Below are positions 39,864 to 48,731 of a stretch of DNA of 64,000 nucleotides, piece by piece; the first letter of the stretch is position 1; each line of letters starts with the position of its first letter. The notes under the pieces were generated by a model, which saw only the letters and a program-made list of their open reading frames with translations, was not told where the DNA came from and ran no database searches. This DNA comes from CAZFVY01 sp964522665 (GTDB taxonomy: Bacteria > Verrucomicrobiota > Verrucomicrobiia > Limisphaerales > CAZFVY01), in assembly GCA_964522665.1 (NCBI GenBank), contig CAZFVY010000003.1, positions 1 to 64,000 on the forward strand. The letters are read 5' to 3'. Both the position numbers and the translations under genes were made by a program.

Positions 39864-40601
39864 CTAGCCTTCGCCCTTCAGCATCGCCGATATCGCGGGC
39901 GTGGGATCGAGGTTCGATTTCTTGGGCAAAACGATGGAAAAGGCGAGCGACGCGTTTGACCACGCGAGGAATTTGTATTGCGGAAAGTTCTGATATAACC
40001 CGGTCCACGAGTTATCTAGTAAAGTCTGCAGTTCACTCAGACCAAGAATTTCGATCGGGCTCATCAAGCCGCATTTGAGCGCCTTCGAGAGCGCTTCTTT
40101 GGCGGTCCAAATCATGGTCGAAAGGGAGCTTTCCGCCGCCTCTCCGCCCCGCGCGCGCTGGCGTTCCCAGGCGGACATCTGGGTTTGGATCGTGGCGCAA
40201 CGCTCGGCGTCGATTTCCTCAACGTCAAGAGCCATGGGATGATCGATGGGGAATGCCAAAGCGACGGCCAATTTCCCGCAATGGCTGACGCTGACGCCCG
40301 GCGGCTCGGCCGCCGCATACCGAACCAGCGGTTGCTGAAAGACCCCCGAATACACCTCAAGCTTATTCAATCCCGGTTCGCGCAGGTATTCACCGAGGGC
40401 TAATTTCGCCGCTCGGCGTCCAAGCAAATAACTCTCTCGCCGGCGCGGAAAGCGGAGACCACGGAAGTAGTCGCGTTCGGCCGTTGCTAAGAAGTCGTCC
40501 GCCACCCGGGATAGATTTTCAAATTCCCTGGCGGGCACGGCCGCGAGAAACGCGTCGAAAACCCGTCCCTCGCGTCGAATCGTTAGCCGGTGAACGCCCA
40601 T
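39864..40601 (-). CDS. 4'-phosphopantetheinyl transferase superfamily protein
   Basis: A 245-residue protein of Sfp type. The two-half fold is clear: ALDVEEIDAERC near residue 115 provides the Mg-binding Asp/Glu pair and WTAKEALSKALKCG around residue 155 the second acidic site and Lys. The N-terminal half has RRRESYLLGRRAAKLALGEYL, the CoA-binding region. These enzymes load the phosphopantetheine arm onto carrier domains of polyketide, non-ribosomal peptide or fatty acid synthases. Size and domain order match Sfp, not the shorter AcpS. The window's far end holds the thioesterase of an NRPS/PKS-like gene, a possible client. The gene converges on the NarL regulator. Confidence 0.9.
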   Translation of the reverse strand: MGVHRLTIRREGRVFDAFLAAVPAREFENLSRVADDFLATAERDYFRGLRFPRRRESYLLGRRAAKLALGEYLREPGLNKLEVYSGVFQQPLVRYAAAEPPGVSVSHCGKLAVALAFPIDHPMALDVEEIDAERCATIQTQMSAWERQRARGGEAAESSLSTMIWTAKEALSKALKCGLMSPIEILGLSELQTLLDNSWTGLYQNFPQYKFLAWSNASLAFSIVLPKKSNLDPTPAISAMLKGEG

Positions 40602-40861
40602 TTACTCGTTTCGCCGCCCGTGGGCGGAACTGTTATGGCGTCGGCGCGGAGAGTTGGGCATAGCTCTGTGCCCCGTAATCTACGCCAATTCCCGTGGCGT
40701 TGGCGACGCAGAAAACCGATCGTCGGTACGGCGTGCGCCAAAATGAACTGTTACCCGAGCCGTGAGAAAGAGAGGTAACCGGAATCGGGTTGCGCGAGCT
40801 TGTTAATCTGCGGCGGTCATTGTATAAATGGAGACATCGTGAAGAGTCCCACGCGTTCACT

Positions 40862-41110
40862 ATGAAGACGGCAATCGTTGCGGATGGCGCCCTTCGCCTG
40901 CGCCAGCGAGCGGAACATGCGGCGCGCCTGCGCGCGATTCGTGAGGCGATCGCGGCTCGTTACGCGCCGCAATTGGCCCAGGCCGGCCCATGGCGGCGAT
41001 TCGTACTACGCCGACAGATGGCCGCGGAGTTCGACCGGGAGCGCCGGAAGCTTGAGCCATCGCCGTACTCGCTGCATTTGACGTCAATCGTCTCGTCGCC
41101 GCTCTCGTAG
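40862..41110 (+). CDS. small basic hypothetical protein
   Basis: An 82-residue protein starting at the ATG at 40862; a longer frame from 40790 has a poor N-terminus. It is rich in Arg and helical: RAEHAARLRAIREAIAARYAPQL, then WRRFVLRRQMAAEFDRER and a C-terminal KLEPSPYSLHL. The PSP-x-x-L ending recurs in small uncharacterised proteins of this length in other bacteria as far as I recall. No membrane helix or domain is recognisable. It could be a real small gene or chance in GC-rich DNA; the amphipathic regularity favours the former. Confidence 0.45.
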   Translation: MKTAIVADGALRLRQRAEHAARLRAIREAIAARYAPQLAQAGPWRRFVLRRQMAAEFDRERRKLEPSPYSLHLTSIVSSPLS

Positions 41111-41251
41111 CCGTTCTCTCGGCCGACGGTCGTGCCCCGTGCCTTCCGCAGCGGAAACTTCAAACATTCCAGGCATGGAATGGACGCTCGCGCCGGCGAC
41201 CGCAAGTGGGCAGGGCAAAACGTTCCGCAATCTAGCGACCAGGTTTCTGCG

Positions 41252-43675
41252 CTACACTTTCGCCAACGCCACGATCCCGTTGGCCGGGAGGAAAAGTTGA
41301 ATTCGACCATTGGTCACTGGCAGGTCGGCCCCGGCGTTCCCGACGTTGCTGCCGCCGTAGATCGCCGCGTCGCTATTGAAGGATTCGCGCCAGGCGCCGT
41401 CGGGCAAGCGCGCGGGATCGCTCTGGATGACGTAGTCGCCAAAGGGTTGGTTGTTGAGGCTGGCGACGAAGAGGAGGTTGTCGGTTCCCGCCAGGCGCGT
41501 GAAGGCGATCACCCGCGCGTCTCCGTTCGCGTGAATGATGTCGATGTCTTGAGAGCGGATCGCGACGTGGCGGCCGCTGAATCGAATCGCATCCTGGTAA
41601 AAACGGAACAGATTGGCGCCGTTCCCGGCGCGTTCACCGAGGAGATTCTCCCGATTGGCCATGAACGTATCGTAGGTGTACCGCTTTTGCGCGCCGATTT
41701 CTTCGCCCATGAAAAACATGGCGGCGCCGGCCGAGAAGAGCGAAAGGCTGAAGGCGACGCGCGCGCGGGCCTCGCCGTACGCGCGCGTGGTTCCGATCAG
41801 GGGCGCCTCATTGACCGCGCAGGGCAGCGTGCGCGCCGATCCGCTGGAGTTTCCGGCTTCATCGTGCGACTCGTGATAGACGACTTTGTTGTATTTGCTC
41901 GCGTACAACGCCCCGGCAAATTGATCCAGATCCAAAGCCCGGGCGTCCCCGTAGCCGGCAAACTTCAACAGGCGCGCCTTGCCGGCGGCCATATCGGAGT
42001 CGCCAATCAGATTGTGGCAAAAGTCGGCGTACCAGGTGAAATCGAAGCCGAGTCCGCCCAGCTCGGGTAATTGCGTGACCAGCTCCCAACCGGAGTGGTC
42101 TTCCGCGATGAGCAAGGAGTTGGGCCGGATGAAGCGGACGGTGCGGCTCCACTCGCGGAGCGTCTTGGCGCCGAAAAGATTGGCGGCGCCGACGCTTTGG
42201 CCGTTCGCGTGCAGCGCGTTGTCGCGGTGCATGGCTTGCGTGAGATCGACCCGCAACCCGTCCACGTGGCACTCCTCAAGGAATCCGGCGGCGCTGCTGA
42301 CGAAGACGTGCCGGACCAACTCCTCGCAAAAACGCGGCGAAAAGCCGGCCGATCCGTTGTCCAGATAGCCACCATCGGGCGAGGGATAATCGGAGCTTTT
42401 GCCCTCGTACCAATAGTAGATGTTTTGCTCCGGCGCTTCGGAATCAAACTGCCACTGGTTTCGTTCCGCGTTGCCGTCCCAATGATTGTACACCACATCC
42501 TGAATCACCGCGATGCCGCGCCGATGGCATTCCCGCACGAAATGCTTGTATTTGTCGCGCCCTCCGGCCGTCGCTCCGATCACAAAGTGATGCGAGTCAC
42601 CGTAACCCCAGCCAATGCCAGCGGACTCGGACATCGGCAGCAGCTCGACCGCGTTGATTCCCAAATCGGTGAGGTACGGCAGCAACGCCATCGCGTCGTC
42701 GAGATTCCCTGGTCCGGGCTTGCCAAACCCCAGCGCGCCGATGTGCAGCTCGTAGATGACCAGGTCCTCGAGGTTGATGGGAACGGGCAGTCCAGGCGTA
42801 AACTCGCTGGCCCAGAATTCGACCTCTGAAACGCGCGCGGGCGTCTGTCCGGCGGGTGGCGCGAAGTCGCGCGCCACGGTGTCCAGGCTCACGATGAGAC
42901 TGCAGCTTTTGGTTCCGTCGAGGGTCGCCGGATCACCGTCCCACGGCGACACCTTCGGGTCAACGACGCCGCGGCCGATTTGCGCGCGCGAAAAGAGATC
43001 GGTCCGGTAAACCAACTTCCCCGCGGCGTTCTTGATGCGGTACATGTAAGGCTGGCCTTCGTGGGCCGCGAAATTGGGGATTACGGCGCTCTCCCAGATG
43101 TCGTCGGCGCCCTTGGACAGCGGCAGGACTGGTTGCCCGGGTTCGATGCCGTTCCCGGCGTCGTCGATGTATCCATGCGCGGGATCGCCAAAGACGACCT
43201 CCACGGCTTGCGCGTTGGGCGCCCAAACGGCGAATCGCAGATCGGGCTTGAAGCCTCGCCCTCGCGGAAACAGTTTGCGCGCGCCCAGCCGGCGGGCGTA
43301 GGTGAAGTAGTACCGTTCGATCTGACCGTTGGGGAGAGGTCCGAGATCGAACTCGCGGACGCGATCCGTTTTAATGGCGTCCTCAATTTCGGTGGCGATG
43401 GCCCAGAGGTTGGCGGCCGAACAGGTATCGACCCGCATGCCCCATTGGAAGGTCTTCCCGACTTCGCCGTCGTCGAACCGCATCGTGGCGCTGAAGCCCG
43501 GGCAACCGTCCTCCGCCGTGATCGCGGTCATCGGCGTTTCCGACCAGCTCTCAGAATGGCGCCCGTTCTGGTCCCAGGCGCCGCTCAGCCGCGCGTTGTG
43601 AAAAAGCTCGCGCTTAAGGCCCGTAAGATAAATGAACTGAACCGAGATCGTGCCCATAAATTGTTCGCTTTCCAT
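41252..43675 (-). CDS. GH13-family alpha-glucan enzyme (branching/pullulanase-like)
   Basis: An 807-residue protein. The N-terminal 300 residues include a CBM48-type beta domain (FAVWAPNAQAVEVVFGDP); the (beta/alpha)8 barrel follows: DLVIYELHIGALGF, AVIQDVVYNHWDG (region I), VDGLRVDLTQAM with the nucleophile Asp (region II), SLLIAEDHSG with the acid Glu (region III) and VVYHESHDEAG with the transition-state Asp (region IV). A beta C-domain ends LFLPANGIVALAKV. No signal peptide is present, so it acts in the cytoplasm, probably in glycogen branching or debranching. MGTISVQF (ATG at 43657) is an alternative start. Confidence 0.9.
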   Translation of the reverse strand: MESEQFMGTISVQFIYLTGLKRELFHNARLSGAWDQNGRHSESWSETPMTAITAEDGCPGFSATMRFDDGEVGKTFQWGMRVDTCSAANLWAIATEIEDAIKTDRVREFDLGPLPNGQIERYYFTYARRLGARKLFPRGRGFKPDLRFAVWAPNAQAVEVVFGDPAHGYIDDAGNGIEPGQPVLPLSKGADDIWESAVIPNFAAHEGQPYMYRIKNAAGKLVYRTDLFSRAQIGRGVVDPKVSPWDGDPATLDGTKSCSLIVSLDTVARDFAPPAGQTPARVSEVEFWASEFTPGLPVPINLEDLVIYELHIGALGFGKPGPGNLDDAMALLPYLTDLGINAVELLPMSESAGIGWGYGDSHHFVIGATAGGRDKYKHFVRECHRRGIAVIQDVVYNHWDGNAERNQWQFDSEAPEQNIYYWYEGKSSDYPSPDGGYLDNGSAGFSPRFCEELVRHVFVSSAAGFLEECHVDGLRVDLTQAMHRDNALHANGQSVGAANLFGAKTLREWSRTVRFIRPNSLLIAEDHSGWELVTQLPELGGLGFDFTWYADFCHNLIGDSDMAAGKARLLKFAGYGDARALDLDQFAGALYASKYNKVVYHESHDEAGNSSGSARTLPCAVNEAPLIGTTRAYGEARARVAFSLSLFSAGAAMFFMGEEIGAQKRYTYDTFMANRENLLGERAGNGANLFRFYQDAIRFSGRHVAIRSQDIDIIHANGDARVIAFTRLAGTDNLLFVASLNNQPFGDYVIQSDPARLPDGAWRESFNSDAAIYGGSNVGNAGADLPVTNGRIQLFLPANGIVALAKV

Positions 43676-43802
43676 GACCGCACGGAGGCGAGCGCGCGCC
43701 CGCCGGGTTCATCGATTATTCCTTGCGCCGCCGTGCCGGCGCCATCCCTTGACTTGCCGTTCTAGTCCTGCCGCCGGGCATTGTCAACCGATCCGAATCC
43801 AC

Positions 43803-43855
43803 TGTCACAGTCGAATGAAGTGACCGCTCGGAGATGAAATGAACTGACCGCGCGG
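43803..43855. repeat. two direct repeats, possible IS21-type end remnant
   Basis: ATGAAGTGACCGCTCGG at 43815-43831 and ATGAACTGACCGCGCGG at 43839-43855 match at 15 of 17 positions, 24 bases apart, and are preceded by TGTCACAG at 43803-43810. IS21-family ends carry TG at the tip and several GTGAACTGACC-like repeats, so this may be a relic of such an end; no transposase gene accompanies it. The repeats could alternatively be binding sites. Confidence 0.35.
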
Positions 43856-43929
43856 ACACGCGGGCGCCGAGCTTGCCCGGTTCGATGGGCGGCGGGAGGA
43901 CCGCGGCGCGGTTCGAAAAAAAAGTTCTT

Positions 43930-43972
43930 GACGATAAACGTCGTCAGAAACACATTGACGACAGTTATCGTC
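43930..43972. promoter_or_regulatory. paired operator palindromes of the BlaI-type repressor
   Basis: GACGATAAACGTCGTC (43930-43945) and GACGACAGTTATCGTC (43957-43972) are each imperfect dyads with GACGA/TCGTC half-sites, and each is nearly the reverse complement of the other. Centres are 27 bases apart, and the second ends nine bases before the ATG of the repressor gene. TTGACG -35-like hexamers overlap both. BlaI-type repressors bind paired dyads of this kind (classically TACA-n-TGTA), so autoregulation of the repressor/protease operon is inferred. Confidence 0.65.
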
Positions 43973-43981
43973 AACATCGCT

Positions 43982-44374
43982 ATGCCTAAAGTCAACCCCA
44001 TCGGCCGGGCGGAAATGGAAATCCTCCGTTACGTCCAGGATCATCACCCCGTCACCGTCCGCGCCGTCGCCGATCACATGGCGGAGAGCCGCGGCCTGGT
44101 CCGCACGACGGTGCTCAACGTCATGGAGCGCCTGCGCGAGAAACGCCATCTCACCCGCAAGAGGGTCGGCGGGTTCTACGAATACTCGCCGGCGGTGCCC
44201 AAGCCGGACCTGTTGCGCAGACTGGTTCGCGATTTTGTGGACGGCACCTTGGGTGGATCGCTCTCGCCCTTCGTCGCCTACCTGACCAAGGAGGCGAGTC
44301 TGAGTCCGGCGGAACTGCAGGAGTTAAAACAAGTGGTGCGGGAGTTGGATGACGCCGGGAAAGGCAAGCCATGA
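43982..44374 (+). CDS. BlaI/MecI-family transcriptional repressor
   Basis: A 130-residue winged-helix repressor: GRAEMEILRYVQDHHPVTVRAV, SRGLVRTTVLNVMERLREKRHL (recognition helix within) and the wing RKRVGGFYEYSPAVPK. The C-terminal dimerisation region is DLLRRLVRDFVDGTLGGSLSP with the conserved LxxLVxDFVDGxxxG pattern. In resistance systems the partner protease is activated and the repressor then cleaved. The ATG at 43982 yields MPKVNPIGRAEMEIL, the normal start. The stop overlaps the start of the M56 peptidase gene (ATGA), a standard blaI-blaR1-like arrangement. Confidence 0.92.
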   Translation: MPKVNPIGRAEMEILRYVQDHHPVTVRAVADHMAESRGLVRTTVLNVMERLREKRHLTRKRVGGFYEYSPAVPKPDLLRRLVRDFVDGTLGGSLSPFVAYLTKEASLSPAELQELKQVVRELDDAGKGKP

Positions 44375-46116
44375 ACGCGTGGCTCGTGACCTTGAACCAT
44401 TGGGCGGGCGCGTGGGAGACGGCGGTCGTCCGGGCCTCGTGGCAGGGTGGTCTCGCCTTGGCGCTGGCTTGGGCGGCGGGGCGCTGGATTCCGGGCCTGC
44501 CGGCGCGGGCGCGCTGCTGGCTCTTCCGGCTGGCGTACGCGAAGCTGCTATTCGCTTTGGTCTGGGTTACGCCAATTGAATTGCGCTGGCTGCCATCGTC
44601 CGTCGCGAATGTCTCCCGACCGTCCGTGGCGACGATTCCCGCGGCGCCGTTGACGATGGAGCATACGGAACCTGACCCGGCAAACGCACTTGCCGAAACC
44701 CCGCGCATCCACCCGGCGCCATTAAGCTTGGGCGCGTGGCTTTTGCTGGCGTGGACGGTGGGCGCGGGCGCCGGTTTGTACGGACTGGTTCGCGTCGGAG
44801 GCCAGGCTCGCCGACTGCGCGCCGACGCCCGGCCGGTCACTGACGAACCGGCGCTGGACGCGTGCGCGGCGATGTGCCGGCGATTGAGGGTGCGGCGCGC
44901 GCCGAAGCTCTTGACTGTTGACGCGGCCTCCGGCCCGCTGCTGACCGGGATGTTCCGACCGGCGATCATACTCCCTGGCCGGTTGCTGGACGCCGGCGGC
45001 AGCGAGCGGTTGGGAATGGTACTGGCCCACGAGCTCGCGCACTTGAAACGGCGCGACTTGCTGTGGGCCTGGCTGCCGGCCGTGGCCGACGCGCTTTTCT
45101 TTTTTCATCCCCTGGTCTGGGCGGCTGGCCGCGAATGGCAGTTGGCCCACGAAATCGCGTGCGACGAATCCGCCGTGCGCGCCAGCCAGGCGACGCTTTC
45201 CCGTTACGCCGGACTGCTGCTCGAAACGGCGGCCGGCCAAGTCCAACTCGCGCCGCTGTCCGGCGTGATGGCCATCGGGATTCTGGAGAACAAAAAAACG
45301 CTGAAACGGAGAATAAACGCTATGAAATCGATCCCCCAAAACAGCCGTCGCCGGCTGGCGCTATGCGCGACCGCGATTGCCCTCATCGGTGGCGCCGGCC
45401 TGCTGCCCTGGCGCCTCGTCGCGCAGGACTCGGAAACCGAAACGGTCGCCCAATTGCGCGAGGAAAACGCCCGGTTGCGGGCGCAATTGAACGAAGCCCG
45501 CGAGCGGTTTGGCGTCGAGTACCGGGAACGGCGCGAGGCGTCGGAGAGCCGGAGCGAGCGGTCTCCCTTGATCAGGTCGGACGAAACTGTCGCCAAAGAC
45601 AAGCCGGCGACGGCGTCCAGCAAGGAGTCGAAGACCGAGTTTTCGCGCGGCCCGGAGCCCACGCCCGCGACCGAGTCCTTGCGGAACGCGGTCGGTCGGA
45701 ACGCCAAAATGCAAGCGCGACTGAAAGAACTGTCGCGGGAGGAAATTCGTTTGAGCGAGCAACAACTCGCGGAGTTGAATGCCCGCGTGGCCGCCGGTCA
45801 GGCCAGTGGCGCGGAAGTCGTGGACGCGCGGAGAGAATTATTGAATGCCCGGCGAGCGCTGGCGGAGTCCGAAGGGGATTATCGAGCGACGGTCGAATTA
45901 ATCCAGGGTCAAATCAAGTTGGTAGGAGAGCAATTGGACCAGGTCAAGCGGCAGGTCGAGGCCGGAACGGCGCCGAACGCCGCCGTGATTGCGGTGCGAA
46001 AAGAGTTGCTCCGGCTCCAACGCGAGCAACTCCTCACCGAGATGAAGGCCGAGAAGCATATCGCGTTGCGCCTCGACGGCGTTCTGAGGGCCGACGAATC
46101 GGCTCCCGCCAAATAG
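44371..46116 (+). CDS. BlaR1-like M56 family metallopeptidase with coiled-coil C-terminus
   Basis: A 581-residue inner-membrane protein. Four hydrophobic segments in residues about 20-300 surround the zinc protease site VLAHELAHLKRRD (His220, Glu221, His224). It should cleave itself and then the BlaI-type repressor. Instead of a penicillin-binding sensor, the C-terminal part has another membrane helix (LALCATAIALIGGAGLLPW) and a long coiled-coil region (QLREENARLRAQLNEARERF; ELNARVAAGQASGAEVVDAR), so the signal is not a beta-lactam bound to a transpeptidase domain. The C-terminal part resembles TolC/outer-membrane-factor hairpin repeats (ARRELLNARRALAESEGDY). The start overlaps the repressor stop by four bases. 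Confidence 0.88.
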   Translation: MNAWLVTLNHWAGAWETAVVRASWQGGLALALAWAAGRWIPGLPARARCWLFRLAYAKLLFALVWVTPIELRWLPSSVANVSRPSVATIPAAPLTMEHTEPDPANALAETPRIHPAPLSLGAWLLLAWTVGAGAGLYGLVRVGGQARRLRADARPVTDEPALDACAAMCRRLRVRRAPKLLTVDAASGPLLTGMFRPAIILPGRLLDAGGSERLGMVLAHELAHLKRRDLLWAWLPAVADALFFFHPLVWAAGREWQLAHEIACDESAVRASQATLSRYAGLLLETAAGQVQLAPLSGVMAIGILENKKTLKRRINAMKSIPQNSRRRLALCATAIALIGGAGLLPWRLVAQDSETETVAQLREENARLRAQLNEARERFGVEYRERREASESRSERSPLIRSDETVAKDKPATASSKESKTEFSRGPEPTPATESLRNAVGRNAKMQARLKELSREEIRLSEQQLAELNARVAAGQASGAEVVDARRELLNARRALAESEGDYRATVELIQGQIKLVGEQLDQVKRQVEAGTAPNAAVIAVRKELLRLQREQLLTEMKAEKHIALRLDGVLRADESAPAK

Positions 46117-46145
46117 CCGATTAACTTAGACGGAGGAACCGCGGT

Positions 46146-46176
46146 CCGCGCGCTTTGATCAAGCGCGCGGATTTTT
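46146..46176 (+). terminator. rho-independent terminator of the BlaI/M56 operon
   Basis: CCGCGCGCTT (46146-46155), loop TGATC, AAGCGCGCGG (46161-46170), then ATTTTT: a perfect 10-bp stem with T-run, 30 bases after the stop of the M56 gene. Confidence 0.9.
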
Positions 46177-46372
46177 CGTTTGGCGCACGGCCTTGCGTCT
46201 AGCAGGTTGATTTCCGCCAAGCGAACCTGGTCCTGCGCGGTGGCGCAGAATCCAAACTTGCGAGCGGTCCATATCGGCGGCTAAACTGGTCGCATGCCGC
46301 ACCGGTGTTCCACCATCGAGCGATGATGCCAACTCGCTGCTCCCGCCGCCCTTAAGCGATTTTCGCACTCGC

Positions 46373-47161
46373 ATGATACATCCCTCCGCGATCATTCACC
46401 CCGGCGCAAGGCTCGACGCGAGCGTGGCAGTCGGGCCGTTCGTCGTCATCGACGAATTTGTGACCGTCGGCCCCAACTGCCGTGTTGGACCTCACGTTCA
46501 CCTCACCGGGCACACGACGATTGGCGCAGGCAATCAGTTTCACGCCGGCTGCGTCATCGGTGACGCGCCGCAGGACCGCAAGTTCCACGGTGAACCGACG
46601 GAATTGCGCGTCGGCGATCACAACCTCTTTCGGGAACACGTCACCGTCCATTGCTCCAACAACGTGGCGGAACCGACGATCATCGGCTCCTCCAATTTCC
46701 TGATGGCGCATAGCCACGTGGGACACAACGCCCGCGTGGGTGATCACGTGACGCTGGCGAACGGGGCGTTGCTCGCCGGGCACGTGGTCGTGGCCGACCG
46801 CGCGTTCATTTCGGGTAATTGCCTCCTGCACCAAGGGGTGCGCGTCGGGACGCTGGCGTTGATGCAAGGCGGATCGGCGATCAGCAAGGACCTCCCCCCC
46901 TACACCGTGGCGCGCGGAGACAATGGCATTTGCGGACTCAACACGGTCGGGCTGCGCCGCGCGGGTCTCACCGCGGAAGAACGCCTCGAGTTGCGGCGGC
47001 TTTATCACCGGCTGTTTCGCCGCGCGGGACTCTTGAGCGCCGCCGTCCGCGAGGCACGGAGCGAATTCACGAGCGAGCGGGCGCGAACGCTGCTCGATTT
47101 TGTCGCGGCGAGCCGGCGGGGAGTGTGCGCCGACACGGGCGGCGCGCGCGACGAGGATTAA
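46373..47161 (+). CDS. lpxA: acyl-ACP--UDP-N-acetylglucosamine O-acyltransferase
   Basis: A 262-residue left-handed beta-helix protein with repeated hexapeptides (IHPSAIIHPGARLDASVAVG; VTVGPNCRVGPHVHLTG) and the LpxA-specific GDAPQDRKFHGEPTELRVGDHN region. The catalytic His lies in MAHSHVGHNARVGDHV, and ISGNCLLHQGVRVGTLAL precedes the C-terminal helices (GLNTVGLRRAGLTAEERLEL). It starts lipid A synthesis on the inner face of the cytoplasmic membrane, proof of an LPS-bearing outer membrane. It is not clustered here with lpxD, fabZ or lpxB, unlike in Proteobacteria. A bidirectional terminator follows. Confidence 0.94.
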   Translation: MIHPSAIIHPGARLDASVAVGPFVVIDEFVTVGPNCRVGPHVHLTGHTTIGAGNQFHAGCVIGDAPQDRKFHGEPTELRVGDHNLFREHVTVHCSNNVAEPTIIGSSNFLMAHSHVGHNARVGDHVTLANGALLAGHVVVADRAFISGNCLLHQGVRVGTLALMQGGSAISKDLPPYTVARGDNGICGLNTVGLRRAGLTAEERLELRRLYHRLFRRAGLLSAAVREARSEFTSERARTLLDFVAASRRGVCADTGGARDED

Positions 47162-47220
47162 CAAGGCCGAACGTATTGCAGTTAAGACTGCGCTGATCTC
47201 GCTCCCAGCGTCCGGGCAAT

Positions 47221-47255
47221 AAAAAACCCCTCCCGATTTTCTCGGAAGGGGTTTT
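47221..47255. terminator. bidirectional rho-independent terminator
   Basis: CCCCTCCCGA (47227-47236) pairs with TCGGAAGGGG (about 47242-47251; one mismatch) with a TTTTC loop, flanked by AAAAAA before and TTTT after. It serves lpxA on the plus strand and the beta-barrel gene on the minus strand. Confidence 0.85.
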
Positions 47256-47271
47256 GAATTAACGAACCAGC

Positions 47272-48444
47272 TTAGAACTTGTAGATGACGTTCAAAGCGA
47301 GGCTCAGAGCATTGCGACGGCCGGTCGAGCCAGTGGCGCTCGGGAACGGCAGATCGCCGCCAATCGAGTGGTCCCAACGGAGTTCGACGCGGGAGATCAC
47401 GTTCGCCCAGAGCGAGTAGTCGATGGTCTCGGTGACGCCCAGGAGATCGTTGTCGTTATTGCTGCCGCCGCCATTGGCCGCGAACCAGGTGCCGAGCGAT
47501 CCGGAGGCCAATTCAACGCGAGAGTTCAATTTGAGTTTCTCGGTCGCCTGCCAGGTCACGTAGAGCGACTCGGCATTCGCATGGCCGGAAGTGATCGCGC
47601 CTTGGTGCTCATGACCTTGGTAGTCATAGGAAGCGCCAATGCCGATGCCGGTCCACAACGTCGGCAGCGTCACGCCGGCGTAGTAGTTGATGGTCGAGGG
47701 CGCGCCGCCCGCGGCCTGATCGATGACGCCGCCTTGCAGCGTGGCGCCTTTCAACGCGCCCCAGCTATCGGGAGCGGTAATCGAAACGGAACCGAGGTAG
47801 CTCTTCACGGACTCGATGGTCGTGCGAGAGTTAATCGTCGCCGCCGTGCCGGGATCCGCGATGCCGCCGGAAACGCTGATCATGTCGCTGATCTTGTAGC
47901 TGGCCAGCGCGCCGGTATAGGTCGTCGGCTCGAGCCAATAGCCATAAGAACGGCTATAGTTCGGGTTGTCGCCCGCGGCGAAAACTTCGTACCCGATGAT
48001 CGTGTCCCAAACGCCCAACTTGATGTCCAAGCCATTGCCGACGGGAGCGCGCAGGGCGACGTACGCCTGCTTGACCGCGAAGTCGGAGGTGGCGGCGCCG
48101 GTCGAGGTGCTCGCGAACGAGTTGGCGTCAGGGCCAAACAGCAAGTCCACGTTGTACCCGGCCGACCATTGACCTTCATCCAGCGGTTTGGCGAGCGTCA
48201 GCTTCACCACGTTGAGGTTGAAGCCGTCTTGCTTGCCGGCGCCGTCATAAGAACGGAGACCCGGCTGGAGGGCGTTACCGGTGCCCAACTTCCAGATGGC
48301 GGACGTATCGACATAACCACTGAGCGTGGTCGAAGCCAACGCGGTCATCACTTGATGCTGCGCCGCTTCTTCGGCCTGAACGACTGACCCGAGACTGACC
48401 ACGCCTGCGGTGGCCAGACCCAATGTCCATTTATTGAATTTCAT
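47272..48444 (-). CDS. outer-membrane beta-barrel protein (porin-like, BBP2-type)
   Basis: A 390-residue protein with a signal peptide (residues 1-24, KFNKWTLGLATAGVVSLGSV) and strictly alternating beta-strands ending in the outer-membrane signature NALSLALNVIYKF with a C-terminal Phe. LSGYVDTSAIWKLG and FNLNVVKLTLAKPLDEGQW match the putative beta-barrel porin-2 family found in Verrucomicrobia and Planctomycetes. Its substrate is unknown. The ribosome-binding site AGGAGGA lies seven bases before the ATG (48452-48458, minus strand), and the AT-rich upstream stretch up to 48600 should hold a strong promoter; abundant expression is likely. Confidence 0.9.
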   Translation of the reverse strand: MKFNKWTLGLATAGVVSLGSVVQAEEAAQHQVMTALASTTLSGYVDTSAIWKLGTGNALQPGLRSYDGAGKQDGFNLNVVKLTLAKPLDEGQWSAGYNVDLLFGPDANSFASTSTGAATSDFAVKQAYVALRAPVGNGLDIKLGVWDTIIGYEVFAAGDNPNYSRSYGYWLEPTTYTGALASYKISDMISVSGGIADPGTAATINSRTTIESVKSYLGSVSITAPDSWGALKGATLQGGVIDQAAGGAPSTINYYAGVTLPTLWTGIGIGASYDYQGHEHQGAITSGHANAESLYVTWQATEKLKLNSRVELASGSLGTWFAANGGGSNNDNDLLGVTETIDYSLWANVISRVELRWDHSIGGDLPFPSATGSTGRRNALSLALNVIYKF

Positions 48445-48451
48445 TACTTGT

Positions 48452-48458
48452 TCCTCCT
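48452..48458 (-). promoter_or_regulatory. strong Shine-Dalgarno site of the porin gene
   Basis: AGGAGGA on the minus strand, seven bases before the ATG at 48444. It is the best ribosome-binding site seen in this window and agrees with high porin expression. Confidence 0.8.
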
Positions 48459-48568
48459 GCGATGTATCTAATTTGCGTTTTTTATGCGTCTTTTAATGGA
48501 TAATAAACAGTTTATCCACACACCAAAAACGGTGCATTTGCCGCGCACATTAGGCAAAAGGCGCCGCC

Positions 48569-48597
48569 TTGACAATAAGTTTTTTCGATATTATTTG
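48569..48597 (+). promoter_or_regulatory. candidate sigma-70 promoter without an assigned gene
   Basis: TTGACA (48569-48574) and TATTTG (48592-48597) stand 17 bases apart in an AT-rich island. The nearest plus-strand gene starts 427 bases downstream, so a small RNA or long leader would be produced if active. Matching could be chance in AT-rich DNA. Confidence 0.3.
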
Positions 48598-48731
48598 CGC
48601 TCCTCCAAACCACTCCTAAATGCGCAACCGATACCCCGCAAGCCCTCAAATAGCCCAAGCGGTGGTGTTCTGTCGGGCGATGGGCCGTCCTTGCGTGGCC
48701 TCACCGCGCCCCGCCGACCGCCTCGCGGCCC

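Larger units (their letters stand above)
43676..43981. other. regulatory intergenic region before the BlaI-type gene
   Basis: This 306-base divergent gap holds two direct repeats (43815-43831, 43839-43855) and two operator palindromes (43930-43945, 43957-43972), both described separately. No additional gene is visible. Confidence 0.7.
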
